This document shows, piece after piece, positions 23,370 through 33,278 of a DNA stretch of 64,000 nt. The stretch is from Tipula vernalis (Eukaryota; Arthropoda; Insecta; Diptera; Tipulidae). The first letter of the stretch is position 1, and each line of letters begins with the position of its first letter. The translations under genes and the position numbers were made by a program. The stretch is taken from positions 46,438,333 to 46,502,332 of the forward strand of contig OY282560.1 in the NCBI GenBank assembly GCA_958295665.1. The letters run 5' to 3'. The notes below the pieces were generated by a model. That model searched no databases, was not told the DNA's origin, and saw nothing but the letters and a program-made list of their open reading frames with translations.

Positions 23370-23640
23370 AATCACAAATTCACAATACAACATTTAGTTA
23401 TTTACATTAACATTTTTGACAGCTCGTTAGCAGTGTAAAAATAAATTAGTTCAAGTAGCTCAATTTATGTACAAGTAATTTCATAAAATTAGTTTCGCTA
23501 GTCGATAAGAGATGTCAGTATCATTTTTTTCATTTTGTTACGTTTTTCCTTGTCAATCAAGGTTCGAATCACTGGATTGTGAATAAAACAAAATCAATTC
23601 AATTTAACACCAAAAATTTATTCAACACAATTTGTTATAA

Positions 23641-25121
23641 TTGCTGCGTTCCATTTGACGTGCCAAAGTACAAATAAGTACTTGGGAGTAGATGGTAAAT
23701 GGAACGCAGAAAATTAGTTGCGAAAATAAAATTTAATTTAAAAAAATTTACGTGCAAACAAATAAAAATTAAATCAAATTTTGAGTTAAAAAATAAAGTC
23801 GGAAGTTTCAAGAATCGAACTCTAAACCCACATCACTCCTTCATCTTACCACCCAACCACTCATCTCTATATTTTACTCATTTTTTCGTTTCTGATAAAA
23901 TCGCACTTGGTGAAAAATCGCATAAAAGTTTTTGTTATTTTACCAGGCGAACAGAATTTAAAAAACAACATAATTGTCAGCAACGTGACATTATTTTGTA
24001 TCAAAGCGTGCCACTTCACGTTATGTGACACTTCAACATACAAAATAAAGTCATATTGCTGACAATTCTACCTTCTGGTAATTTCTGTTCGCCTGTTAAA
24101 ATGACAAAAAAAATTTTGGCGATTATTGATAAAAACACAAAAAAAATTTGTTTTAAATTTCTGCTTACCTGGTAAATAAAAATTAACCTTTTTTTTAATT
24201 AAAAAGGCAATCAACTCTAGCAACCACCGAAATAGAAAATTTTTTTCATCAAAAATCGCAAAAAAATTTTGTCATTTTAACAGGCGAACAGAAATTACAA
24301 GAAGGTAGAATTGTCAGCAATATGACTTTATTTTGTATGTTGAAGTGTCACATAACGTGAAGTGGCACGCTTTGATACAAAATAATGTCACGTTGCTGAC
24401 AATTATGTTGTTTTTTAAATTCTGTTCGCCTGGTAAAATAACAAAAATTTGTATGCGATTTTTCGCCTAGTCCGAATTTATCAGTATTTAAACGAAAAAC
24501 TGAGTGGAAATTATATAGAGATGAGTGGTTGGGTGGTAAGATGAAGGAGTGGAGTGCGAAACGTTTGGAGTTCGATTCTTCAAGCGATCTCGATCTCGAT
24601 TAATCTTCTCGGATTATCCCCAATTCAAAATTTATCATCTAAAAACAAATTTTTTCGTTGGCTTTGCTTAGATTCGAACTCCAGACCTTCTACACTCCAC
24701 TCCATCATCGTACTACCTCGACTATCTCATCATATACTCATCATATATCTTTTGTTTGTTTTATGCAATCAAAACAAATGTGTCTATAATATGTCGATAT
24801 GGTGACATCTCTGTTAGGGCATATGTACTACATTTACTACACAGTGTTTCTGCTAAGTGATTAAATATTTGGTTTTGCTTAAAAGAGGGCGTGTGTTTTA
24901 CTTTTGTAAAAATGTCTGAGGCCCGATTTTTTAAATAATTAATTAATTACGTAACATTATTATTGCATTAAAATAATATGGATTAGTTGTACTAATAAAT
25001 ATTGTGGTAACGAAGTCGCCATAAATTCGAAAAGCAAACTACTCATAAAATTTAGCAAGAGTAGCTGCGTGCAGTCAGAAGTACTTGTGTGTACTTTGCC
25101 ACGTTAAATGGAACGCAGCAA
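23641..25121. mobile_element. 1.48-kb TIR element with ATAA duplication, inserted in an LTR
   Basis: The left end TTGCTGCGTTCCATTTGACG and the right end (reverse complement TTGCTGCGTTCCATTTAACG) match over about 42 bp, followed by a subterminal AAGTAC/GTACTT palindrome. ATAA is found at 23637-23640 and 25122-25125, and the uninterrupted LTR copy elsewhere shows the pre-insertion context. There is no transposase; the frame at 23699-24028 lies in repeats. The inside holds a long inverted repeat. A 4-bp duplication excludes hAT and Tc1/mariner; the superfamily is unknown. Confidence 0.8.
23816..24585. repeat. Long inverted repeat built from two palindromic repeats
   Basis: The left arm (23816-24130) and right arm (24245-24585) are inverted copies; the central 190 bp of each arm are almost identical. 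Each arm contains a 152-bp sequence, 23944-24095 and 24281-24432, that begins CAGGCGAACAGAA and ends with its reverse complement, so each is itself palindromic (ATTGTCAGCAA ... TTGCTGACAAT inside). A third partial direct copy of the outer arm words lies at 24660-24750. Confidence 0.85.
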
Positions 25122-25607
25122 ATAATTCACAAAATCACTTATTATAATTTTTTATACAATTTTACAACACTTTTTATATCACTTTTTAATTCCTTTTTAA
25201 TCTTTACATTATCGCTTATCAAATACTAATAATTCAATTCGACTTCGTTCGCCACTTTCTATACAGAAAACCAAACTTCTAGAAATGTTATGACTTTTCC
25301 AGAAAGAATAGTGTAGAAACATTTAGAACAGCTTTATCATGGAAAATTCCACTTTAGTACAGTAAAACATTGAGCTATTAGTTTATCTTATTATATTACA
25401 CCATAAGTGTCACATAAGTGTCATCATTGGGCCAAACCTGCCAAAAAGCACCGCTTTCGGTTTACCTCCTTGTACTTTCCTAGTCCTGTATGGTGCAGTC
25501 CATACATGTTGCAGTTTCGACGACGAATTCTCCTTCCATTGTGGAACGCGATTCAATTGCAATCGCCTTTCTACAAAATTTCCGCCGTTGGCTTGTTTTT
25601 CCTTCAT

Positions 25608-25952
25608 TCAGTGGCCCGACACTCGTACTCCTCTAAACACAACTCGGCACTTCTCATTCAATATCTGTTTAACCTGATGATGCTCATTGGTTTCCTCCAC
25701 AATTGTTTTTGACTTCGATCGCAGCTCTTCTCGATGGCTGACTGTTACTTGCCTTACTATCGCATCCATACCGTCGAATTTAAATGGCAGCTCGGTGTTA
25801 TCGCTACTCAATATTCCTCGTCCATAACCTAACACAAAGCCATTCACCCTCATAAAGTCGTTCCCAAACTGAATTCGTCCACGATATCTGCGACCAGAAC
25901 TTCGTGTGGGAAAAGAGTTTAACCGATCTTGATGTTTACGATCTTTTTCCAT
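25608..25952 (-). pseudogene. Gag-pol protease/linker remnant
   Basis: A 114-codon frame with a basic N-terminus and 'LPFKFDGMDAIVRQV', followed by a hydrophilic 'EETNEHHQVKQILNEKC' linker of the kind that precedes RT in Gypsy elements. No DTG/DSG triplet is seen, so the call depends on its place between gag and the 3' LTR. Confidence 0.4.
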
Positions 25953-26239
25953 TTAATCATTGAACTGTCTTAATTTGCCATTTTTAATTTTAACCCAGCA
26001 GCCAGCTGACCAGCTCCTCCGATCAAGTCTTCCCGGACAACTTTCTTCAATCAACATTGCCCTTGATTGTTACACTGCTTCCGCCTCGTGCTACACTCGT
26101 AACACGGATGTAAGTTAAGGGGCATTCAGATGGCGAAACCAGCTTCCGTTCCTCCAAAATGACTTGCGATCTTCCAACCTTTCCGACAGTTACCATTCCC
26201 TAATTCCATCCTTGCCATTTTTCTCTTGCTTTGCAACAA

Positions 26240-26518
26240 TCTCGTGATATGTGGCCAATCTTTTTACATTACCAGCACCTTAGCACGCTGCCGCTATTCT
26301 CTTTGTCCCAACCGTTCGACGTTCCCCAGCATGAAAGATGGCGATCTTCTTTCTCCCTGTATTACTCTCCGACAGTCACTTGAAATGTAATCCAGTTTGT
26401 CACACCACCAACACCTAAGCCTGACGCTTCCGAATTTTGGTACCGTCCGTTCTTTGTACCAGTTGGTGTCTAGATTCATTTGGCGCTTAAATAATATCGG
26501 TCTGATAATAGTCTCCAC
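26240..26518 (-). pseudogene. gag zinc-knuckle region
   Basis: 'CWWCDKLDYISSDC' is a CCHC knuckle with the His changed to Tyr. A decayed second knuckle lies at about 26240-26290. The basic residues around it fit a nucleocapsid segment. Confidence 0.65.
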
Positions 26519-26779
26519 AGACTAGCAGTTTATCAGTGCGATAAATTTCCCGCTTATGATCACTGCCATACTTCCGATCTCCACCGCCTTTATAATTTCG
26601 AGATAACTGTTCCGATCTTTTTCGATAATGGTTTGTAAGGCCTCCGCTGGTTCGCCTTTGAGAGCCACTATTAACGCTGCGACACGATGTTCATCGTTCC
26701 AATGATTTTGATTGGACGCCGCCTCAAGTTTAAATTTATAAATGCCGAAAGATGTTGTTCCGTCGAAGTTTGGTGGCTT

Positions 26780-27159
26780 TTACTTGATTGATTGGACGGT
26801 TTGTACCACTTGCGTCGTTGTTCCAGTTGCCTTGACATTAGTTAATTCTTTCTCGAAACGTTGAAAATTCTCCACAACTTGTTGAACCTTCGTTCCAAAT
26901 TTTCCTTCAACCTGTTGAATCTCCGTTTGCAATTTCTCTTCAACATGTTGAACTTTCGTTTCTAATTTTTCGTCAACCTTTTGAATCTCCATTTGCAGTT
27001 TCTCCACTTCGCCGTACCATCTGTAATTTGGACTTTAATTTCCCTTCCTTGTTTCTCCATCTGGTGTTTCACTTCTTGGTTTGACTGGTTTATAGTCTCC
27101 AACTGCCGCACATTTTGTTGTTCCATTTGGTGTTTCATTACTCCCATCTGTCCCATCAT
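26780..27159 (-). pseudogene. gag coiled-coil segment
   Basis: Two overlapping frames (26962-27159 and 26780-27007) encode Gln/Glu/Lys-rich heptads ('KLQTEIQQVEGKFGTKV', 'MKHQMEQQNVRQLETI') repeated in tandem units of about 11 residues, a long coiled coil. A one-base shift separates the two parts. Such coiled coils sit between the N-terminal domain and capsid in some insect Gypsy Gag proteins. Confidence 0.65.
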
Positions 27160-27179
27160 TTAGTTCTTAGCAGCTATTC

Positions 27180-27369
27180 ACTGCGACAAATCGAAACTTT
27201 CAGATGGTAGCTGTCTTGTTTCGACCAATCCTTGTTTCACTGTTTTAGCATCATGATGGTCAATGTTTAACCCTTCTTTCTCCGTGTCGTCACGAAGTGG
27301 CACTTGTAAAGCTGCTTTACTACCATCAGTAGCCAAACCCCGTTTCTCAAGTTCCTTTTTTAATTCTGA
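27180..27369 (-). pseudogene. gag N-terminus with SAP-like motif
   Basis: The minus strand reads 'ELKKELEKRGLATDGSKAAL' and then a charged stretch 'PLRDDTEKEGLNI'. This fits the SAP helix-turn-helix consensus (L-K-x-x-L-x-x-R-G-L-x-x-x-G-x-K-x-x-L), a DNA-binding motif of nuclear proteins. A TAG at about 27163 ends it just before the coiled-coil part. No Met is seen, so the true start is lost. Confidence 0.6.
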
Positions 27370-27390
27370 ATTTTACTGATCGCTTTTAAT

Positions 27391-27603
27391 TTATTTATCT
27401 TACCAAATATTAATAATCCAATTCGACTTCGTTCGGCTTTTTATATACACAAACCAAACTTCTCGAAATTTCATGACTTTCGCAGTAAGAATAGTCTAGA
27501 AACATTTAGAACGATTTTATCATGGAAAATTCCATTTTAGTACAGTAAAATGTTGAGCTATTAATTTAACTTATTCTATTACACCCTAGGTATCACCATA
27601 GCA
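27391..27603 (-). repeat. Truncated 5' LTR of the gag-only relic
   Basis: Matches the inner half of the 25190-25414 LTR ('AATTCGACTTCGTTCG', 'CATGGAAAATTCCA', 'GTTGAGCTATTA'). The U5 side is missing. Confidence 0.75.
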
Positions 27604-27611
27604 ATTTAAAA

Positions 27612-28687
27612 TTGTTTAATCTTTATAATTCACTATGTTCCATCGACAACAATTTGCAACTGCCAAGTACTTGTGTCAGTTTATTCCTATTAAATGGTTG
27701 CGTTCCTACTTCACTGATGGTTGGCATTCCGTTAGGATCTTGGGTTCTCACTCCCAATTATTTCATGTGCCATCTGGAGTGCCTCAAGGTAGTCACATTG
27801 AACCATTGGTATTTTCATTGTTTATCAATGATGTGGTCCAATGCTTTGAGTTTGCTAATTGCCTCTTCTTCGCAGATGACATGAAAATTTTCGCCCGGGT
27901 TTCTAGTCTGTCTGATTGTGTAAAGTTGCAGAAGGACTTAAACAGATTTTCTAGTTGGTCAATTAATAATAGACTGGCTTTGAACTTGAGCAAATGTAAG
28001 ACGCTTTCTTTTAATCGTATCCGCTCACCAATTCTTAACCAATATCAGCTGTACAATGAAGACCTTGACCGAGTCGAGTTCATTTCCGATCTTGGTGTGA
28101 TTTTTGCAGCTGACGCTACATTTACCAGACAAGTTAACACCATTATTTCAAAATCGTATATTATGTTGGACGTTATTAAACGAAACTGTAGGGATTTTAG
28201 GGACCCAATAACGTTAACATAACTGTATGTGCGTGCTGTAGAATATGTCCTCCTACTTTATCAAGATCGATGTAATCTTTTGAAATTGCAACGTCTAGAC
28301 TATCGTCGGAATGTGGCTTCCGCGCTGTACGTGCGGTATATCATTAATTCCCGTATCGATTGTACCGAGTTACTCGCACGTCTAAAAATCTATGCTGCCG
28401 AACGTCGAATGCGTCAAAGTATCAAACAAATCTGGCCGTCCATAATTGCACACGTAAGTCATCACGTCCTGGGAGTACTTGTGTATGTGTCTCGGACTGC
28501 CAATGTATGTCGATGTCAAAATTGTGAGTCGACCAACATCTGTAATATCTGCGCCGCTATTGACCGCATCTCGCAAGTGAATACATTCTTCAGATCGCAA
28601 CTTAGCCTGATTGAATCGAATGTAATTGAGTCGTTCTGTCTCAACCTTAACTGCATATTGTTGAAACAATCGGCGATATCTCAGTAA
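27612..28687 (+). pseudogene. Jockey-type LINE reverse transcriptase fragment
   Basis: 27635-28222 shows 'VPSGVPQGSHIEPLVFSLF', the catalytic 'FFADDMKIF' near residues 78-86, 'LALNLSKCKTLSF' and 'FISDLGVIF'. After a TAA at 28220 the next frame (28229-28687) carries the C-terminal part with 'LDYRRNVASALYVRYI' and a Cys-rich end. The N-terminal RT, endonuclease and ORF1 are missing; no poly-A tail is seen, because the fragment is cut off where Helitron sequence begins. Confidence 0.85.
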
Positions 28688-28689
28688 CT

Positions 28690-29900
28690 GCGGTTATCAA
28701 TGTTTTGGTGAATCATCATTCGATATGCGTAAAAGTTCATTGAACTGATCTTTTTATTTGTCTCGACCCCTAAAAATTTACAATTTAGGAAGTGACAATC
28801 AAAAGTGTTTTTTTTTTTTTGTATTAACCATTGGCCGTATCTCAAGTGATATCCGTCTTCACCACGGCAGAACATAAGCGGATATTGCAGTGCGTCATAC
28901 GATCGATGTATCGCACTTATTCGCTGTAGTGCTTTTCTAGTTCGGCGTTTGATGACTATATCATGACGTTCATGAGTTCCTGCTGGTCGTTTGTCCGTAT
29001 TTTTGACAATGCTGCGTGATCATCGCTGGTTCGGCTCATTGTGTTCGTGTAACATTTGCTGCAATTGCTAGACTATTTCTCTTTTCGTTGTATTAAAGAT
29101 AGCACAACGCCGATTTACTAGAAGAGGCCATTTCTTTATTTTTCGTCTTTTGTTAGCAAGATAGGTGTTAGTTTTTTTTATATCGTGATGTATCGTGTCT
29201 TGTGTGTGGTGTATTAGTATTCATTGCTGATGTTGGTGAAATTACCTTGAATGTTGGATTGTAATTTCGTTCATTTACAATTTTAATCGCTCTACATCTT
29301 GATGTGTTGCAAGAAATGGTTCGAATTAGGAGATTCACCGTAAAGCAGCGTGCGCCATGGCTCTGGTGGTGGAAGCAACTCTGGTAATTTCACCTTGCCG
29401 CTCGCGCAACACAATGCAATCGGTTCTTTCTCAAATTTAACTGCATTACAATGCTGACTAACGACAGACATCTGACCGAATTGAACTGATGCGGGCGCAA
29501 TGTATTGAATGTTTTGCTCATATCGAAAAGCTGCACGTTCAATGTTCACCGAAATAATTTGTTGTGGTCGACGTTGTCGTTCAATAGTCGCACGTTGTGA
29601 TCTTACATCATCACTTTGCCCAGCCCGAACAACTCTTCTTCTCAATCGTTGTTGCTCATTGTAAGCTTTGTTGAACTCTTCTGACTGTCGCACATGATTT
29701 TCAATCATTCTGATTCGGGCTGATTTCCTTTCAATAGTACGTTCTTCTTCCGTTCGACGTGCTGCGACATTTCGGTGTTGCGTTTCATTCTGAGAACGCC
29801 GGCTAATGTTACCATGATCTCTTCTTGGCATCGTAACAAATATCGAACTGTAAATGATCATAACTTTGTATAAATCGCACATAAACTTTTCACTAATCAA
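28690..29900 (-). mobile_element. Helitron fragment (N-terminal domain of Rep-helicase)
   Basis: On the minus strand an open frame (29900-29292, 202 codons; likely true start 'MPRRDHGN' at about 29828) has a basic Arg/Glu-rich N-terminus and then 'SQHCNAVKFEKEPIALCC' and 'GKVKLPELLPPPEPW', the hallmark opening of insect Helitron proteins. Lower down, 29065-28926 gives 'LQQMLHEHNEPN' and 28875-28681 gives 'FCRGEDGYHLRY' and 'ISSMNFYAYRMMI', which are later parts of the same domain. The HUH Rep and helicase domains are absent. The upstream leader may extend to about 30361. Confidence 0.85.
29292..29900 (-). pseudogene. Helitron protein N-terminal exon
   Basis: Rolling-circle transposon protein, N-terminal part only. 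The conserved His/Cys cluster (residues about 148-165) probably binds zinc. The frame stops after 'NHFLQHIKM'; about 220 bp of AT-rich filler separates it from the next readable piece, so an internal deletion or replacement has occurred. Confidence 0.8.
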
Positions 29901-31084
29901 TAATTTACCTTTGAAATAGACAAAATAAAGAAAGCAAACGAACGAAAACGATGCAATTTAAATTTTTGAAATCAACTGGAGAAACAAAACAAATCGATTA
30001 CCGATCTATTCCAATGGCAATGGGGTTAGGTTTTCGCCGACAAACAAAAACAATGAACTCACTTTTTTGTGATCAAAATAAATATCAATAATATCATTCA
30101 GAAATTGATAATCCACAAAATCAATAAAAAATGATAAAAATATCGGAAAGTCATTTAACCGTGACCGCACAGCTCAAATTATCAAATCAGAAAGAACAAA
30201 CAATATGCTGAGCTGTCAAACGGAATGACCGCCTACAGCGTTGAACCACCTGTTAAACTGTAATTGAATTGAACTGAAAAACGAAATGTGCGCCTACAGC
30301 GTCACCTGTTGTGAATTTTTCGACTTTTCTTTTTTTCTAAACCTTCGCGTACTAATTACGACCAAACCTGCAGAAGGAGCGTTTTCAAGTTTTAAACATC
30401 CGAACAAACCATGATTCATTTTATTTTCCGTTTAATGCAGGAGTTGAATTTTAGTAATAGACAGTTTGGCCCCGTGATGGATTACATATAATAAAAAGTT
30501 GCCTTGCATTGGAAGTGCAGTCGGCTGACAAATTGCTTGCGGATTCTAATTCTTTCGTGAAATTTTTTATTACAAATTTCAATAAACGATTCAGTATTAA
30601 TATTATACTCAGTAAAACTGATATCGTTTAATCGTTTAAACTTAATCTGGTTTGATTTCCCTACTACACCCTGAATCTCTACAAAGTACGATTTTGAGTA
30701 AAGGTAAAAACTCGTTAAAAGTAATCTGAATTTTTACAGTTTCTCGATTTTTTGATATAAAATACGAGTTTTCGCACCTACACAGTATCTTACATTTCAG
30801 AGAATCAGCGAACAGTAATATTTTGAGCTTCGACACCAAAGTAATCTATTTAGTAATTTAATTTGTTTCTATAGTATATGGTTTTGCATTAGAGCGTTTC
30901 AGAGTGCGCAAATCAATTTGTAAAATGTTGCTACGAAATATTGATTTATTGCATGAGTGCAAATTTATAGGTCCCACTGCTTATAACTAATGATGGAAGA
31001 ATATTCAAATGAATATCTTGTACGCAAACCAGTACTCAAATTTGATGAAGTATCACCCGAATTCTTGTAATCGTTTCACGTCAT
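29901..31084. other. No gene seen; probable Helitron leader then intergenic
   Basis: 30010-30360 repeats the phrase CGCCTACAGCGT twice (30231 and 30291) and may be the Helitron 5' end, with GTACGCGAAGG on the minus strand near 30350. 30400-31084 has no recognisable content. Confidence 0.35.
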
Positions 31085-31215
31085 TTTTCATTAATAAAGT
31101 CGTGTCACATCAATTGTTCGATTCTTTTAGTCGTTTGTTACATATAAAGTCACTTTACATGCCAGATGTCGCTTGAGTTTTGCATGTGACAGACGAATGC
31201 CACCAAATGGAAGGG
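31085..31215. repeat. Dispersed repeat, inverted copy at 48000-48130
   Basis: Shares with the reverse complement of 48000-48130 an ordered set of words (ACATCAATT, TTAGTCGTTTGTTA, GTCACTTTA, GACAGACGAAT), with about 75-80 per cent identity by eye. No ends or target duplications are clear. Likely a short interspersed or MITE-like repeat. Confidence 0.65.
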
Positions 31216-32099
31216 CGCAATTATTTTATTTTAAATATTTTAAAATAATGTTTTTTGAGATATTTTACGCACCGGTTTTTGTTGTTATTATAGAGAATAT
31301 CAATTTTCAAGTGACGTTACTTTAAATCAAACAACTTTTTCATTAGCCCCGTGAAGAAGAAGGAAAACTTGCTTCCTTCCTCGAAGAGAGTTGTATCTGA
31401 GAGTTTGGTGAACATGAGTTGTAATCTACTGTAGTATAAGATAGACTTTCAAAGAGAATGTATCACGAATAATTTTTGAAGGTTGCCTAAATTGTAATTC
31501 TTCAATTTAGAAAAATTAATTAACTACTAAATTGTACTACGATTCGAAACCAAAGTTGTAGGTAAATAAGTTTTTTCTAAAGTTGTGTAGAATTTTATAA
31601 AGAAATGTCAAACTTTATTTGATTTCACACTCTTCCACAATTGATCATTCATGTTTATATTATTTACAAATATTTAAACAACAAATTTTCAAAGCTCTCC
31701 AAACATAAATGTGTAGAATACATAATGAAACATAAATATTTACCCAATTATTTATAAGGAATTGGCAAACAATAACAAAAACCGCTAAGTATTTACTTAT
31801 ATCATTAAGATCTCCCAAAGTATGCAACCACAAAACTTTGGGTGTTAATTTGCCGGCAAACATACATACGTCTTAAAATTGTAACAGTTATAGTTTTAAT
31901 GAAATAATTTAATAATTTTTCACTGAAAACTGCTTAATTTTTAGCAGACAAAATACGTTTGTTAATTATTTAAATTGTTTACAGAATTTAGGATTAAACT
32001 TTCTGTACTTTTGAATATTATACCTTGCTAATTCCTAGGCAAGGTTGTTAAAAGCGCTAAACAATAGACAGCATTTTGATTGACATCATATTTTTACAG

Positions 32100-32105
32100 T
32101 ATAAA
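32100..32105 (+). promoter_or_regulatory. TATA box of gene B
   Basis: TATAAA followed by TTAGATCGA, 72 bp upstream of the ATG, conserved in position and flanks with gene C. Confidence 0.7.
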
Positions 32106-32176
32106 TTAGATCGACTTTGGTGAAAATAATTCAATCGACCATTTGTATTTCAATTGTTAAAGAAGCCACAAGCAAT

Positions 32177-32563
32177 ATGTTTAAGGTATATACAGTAAAT
32201 TTATTAATTTTAATTGTAAAATTTAATTTAATTAATATTTTTGTTTCTATATTCTAGCCAATTATATTACTTGCAATTATTGCAACAGTTTATTGTATAC
32301 CAGCGCCATATTCACCACAACTGGTAACAACTTTTAAAGAACCGTCAACCCCTTCAACAATTTCAGATCATGAGTTATCTGAACGTCAGTTAGGCGAAAA
32401 AAAATCACCAGAAACACCTCTAACACAAACGGAGACAAAATCAGTTGACAATAAAATTCAAGCAGTCAAAGCGGAAATGTTGGATCTCACAATCAAAAAG
32501 GAAGAATTAGCGGAAGCCAAATGTTGCAAGAGAGGCCCTAAAATAACTCCAATATTAATTTAA
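32177..32563 (+). CDS. Gene B: small secreted protein, two exons
   Basis: Exon 1 is ATG TTT AAG (32177-32185, M-F-K). A phase-0 intron of 72 nt (32186-32257) starts GTATAT and ends TTCTAG. Exon 2 runs to the TAA at 32561-32563. The product has 104 residues: a signal peptide (MFKPIILLAIIATVYCIPA, likely cleaved after VYC or near APA), then a Ser/Thr/Pro/Glu-rich, highly charged mature region of about 85 residues with an adjacent Cys pair followed by Lys-Arg-Gly near the C-terminus (residues 92-96). No known domain. It is paralogous to gene C. The design (tiny exon 1, signal peptide, fast-changing mature part) resembles salivary effector genes of gall midges; that function is inference. Confidence 0.75.
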
Positions 32564-32763
32564 TTTGTTAGTTTTTATTACTATGTTCATATTTTTGTCA
32601 AAGAATCACATCAATTTGTGGTAGCCACTCGGGTTTTATAATTTCAATAATAGTTCGCTATATCTGGTCCTTAAAAGATGAACTCATAGAGAAAAATGGT
32701 GTGCGGTGTTAACCATGATGATTTGAAGTGTATTTATTTTTATTACTGTAATGTTTATGTTGA

Positions 32764-33244
32764 ATACACTAGTATTAGTCGCCTAAAATAAATTATTAAT
32801 TATTATTAATTATTTTGCTGTGCATCGTATTGCGCAAGGGTACGTCAGTGATATTGGTTACAGCGAGGTCAGTGGGCCTATTTCAGAACTTTATGGTATT
32901 AATGTAACGGCTACTTAATGGGTTTTAATTTGCAAATGGGTAAGGAATTTGCAGAGCTATGATTACTAATGAATTGTTACGTGATTACTTTTGTTTATAG
33001 AATTTAAAAACCCCTTAAGACTCTATTAGCAATACAAACAACAATTCAATGGTTCATCTTAAGCATGGATCGAATGTCATCATCCAAAGAATGCCCTAAG
33101 CGAGAAAGTGGTCCTAGGTTATTCATCACATTTAGCAGCTGATCATCGGCCACGTGTTGCATTTTTTTGTGCCTGTTAATTAATTATTGTTAATTAATTA
33201 TTATCGTATTGAGATTTAAACGCCGAGAACGAGCATTATACCAA
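32764..33244. other. Intergenic; TTAAT microsatellite-like runs
   Basis: AATAAATTATTAATTATT at about 32790 may include the gene B poly-A signal. Two runs of TTAATTAATTATT (32795-32812, 33176-33203). A BEL 5' LTR would be expected here but I cannot delimit one. Confidence 0.4.
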
Positions 33245-33278
33245 ATATGGCAGATATTTCGAAACAATAAAGGCAACG

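Larger units (their letters stand above)
23536..25414 (-). repeat. 3' LTR of the gag-only relic, split by a TIR element
   Basis: Plus-strand TGTTACG at 23536 through GTCACA at 25409-25414 is the reverse complement of the solo LTR at 34874-35314 once 23641-25121 and one ATAA copy are set aside (about 394 bp left). Shared words include TTCACAAAATCAC and GGAAAATTCCA. Confidence 0.85.
23536..27603 (-). mobile_element. Minus-strand LTR retrotransposon relic with gag/protease only
   Basis: A 3' LTR (23536-25414, itself interrupted) and a truncated 5' LTR (about 27391-27603) flank gag and protease remnants read on the minus strand. RT, RNase H and integrase are absent. The LTR family is confirmed by an uninterrupted solo copy at 34874-35314 in the opposite orientation. 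LTRs start TGTGAC/TGCTAT and end CGTAACA on the minus strand. Confidence 0.8.
31745..32760 (+). repeat. Segmental duplication, copy 1 (contains gene B)
   Basis: Matches 53672-54530 in the same orientation over upstream sequence, promoter, gene and downstream sequence. Upstream landmarks include TTGGCAAACAATAACAAAA, GTATTTACTTATATCATT and TTTGCCGGCA; downstream TTGTATAATTTCAA-like and GATGATTTGAAGTGT words recur. Larger gaps occur only in the coding exon and just 3' of it. Confidence 0.85.

Noticed and set aside
23551..23565. GGTTCGAATC resembling a tRNA T-loop
   Set aside because: It is part of the LTR; no cloverleaf can be drawn around it.
24570..24690. GTTCGATTCTT/GATTCGAACTC words resembling tRNA arms
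   Set aside because: They are inverted and direct copies of the repeat arms inside the TIR element, without acceptor or anticodon stems.
29820..29830. Helitron ORF as a host regulatory protein
   Set aside because: The His/Cys and PPPEPW wording is that of Helitron N-terminal domains and the rest of the domain lies downstream on the same strand.
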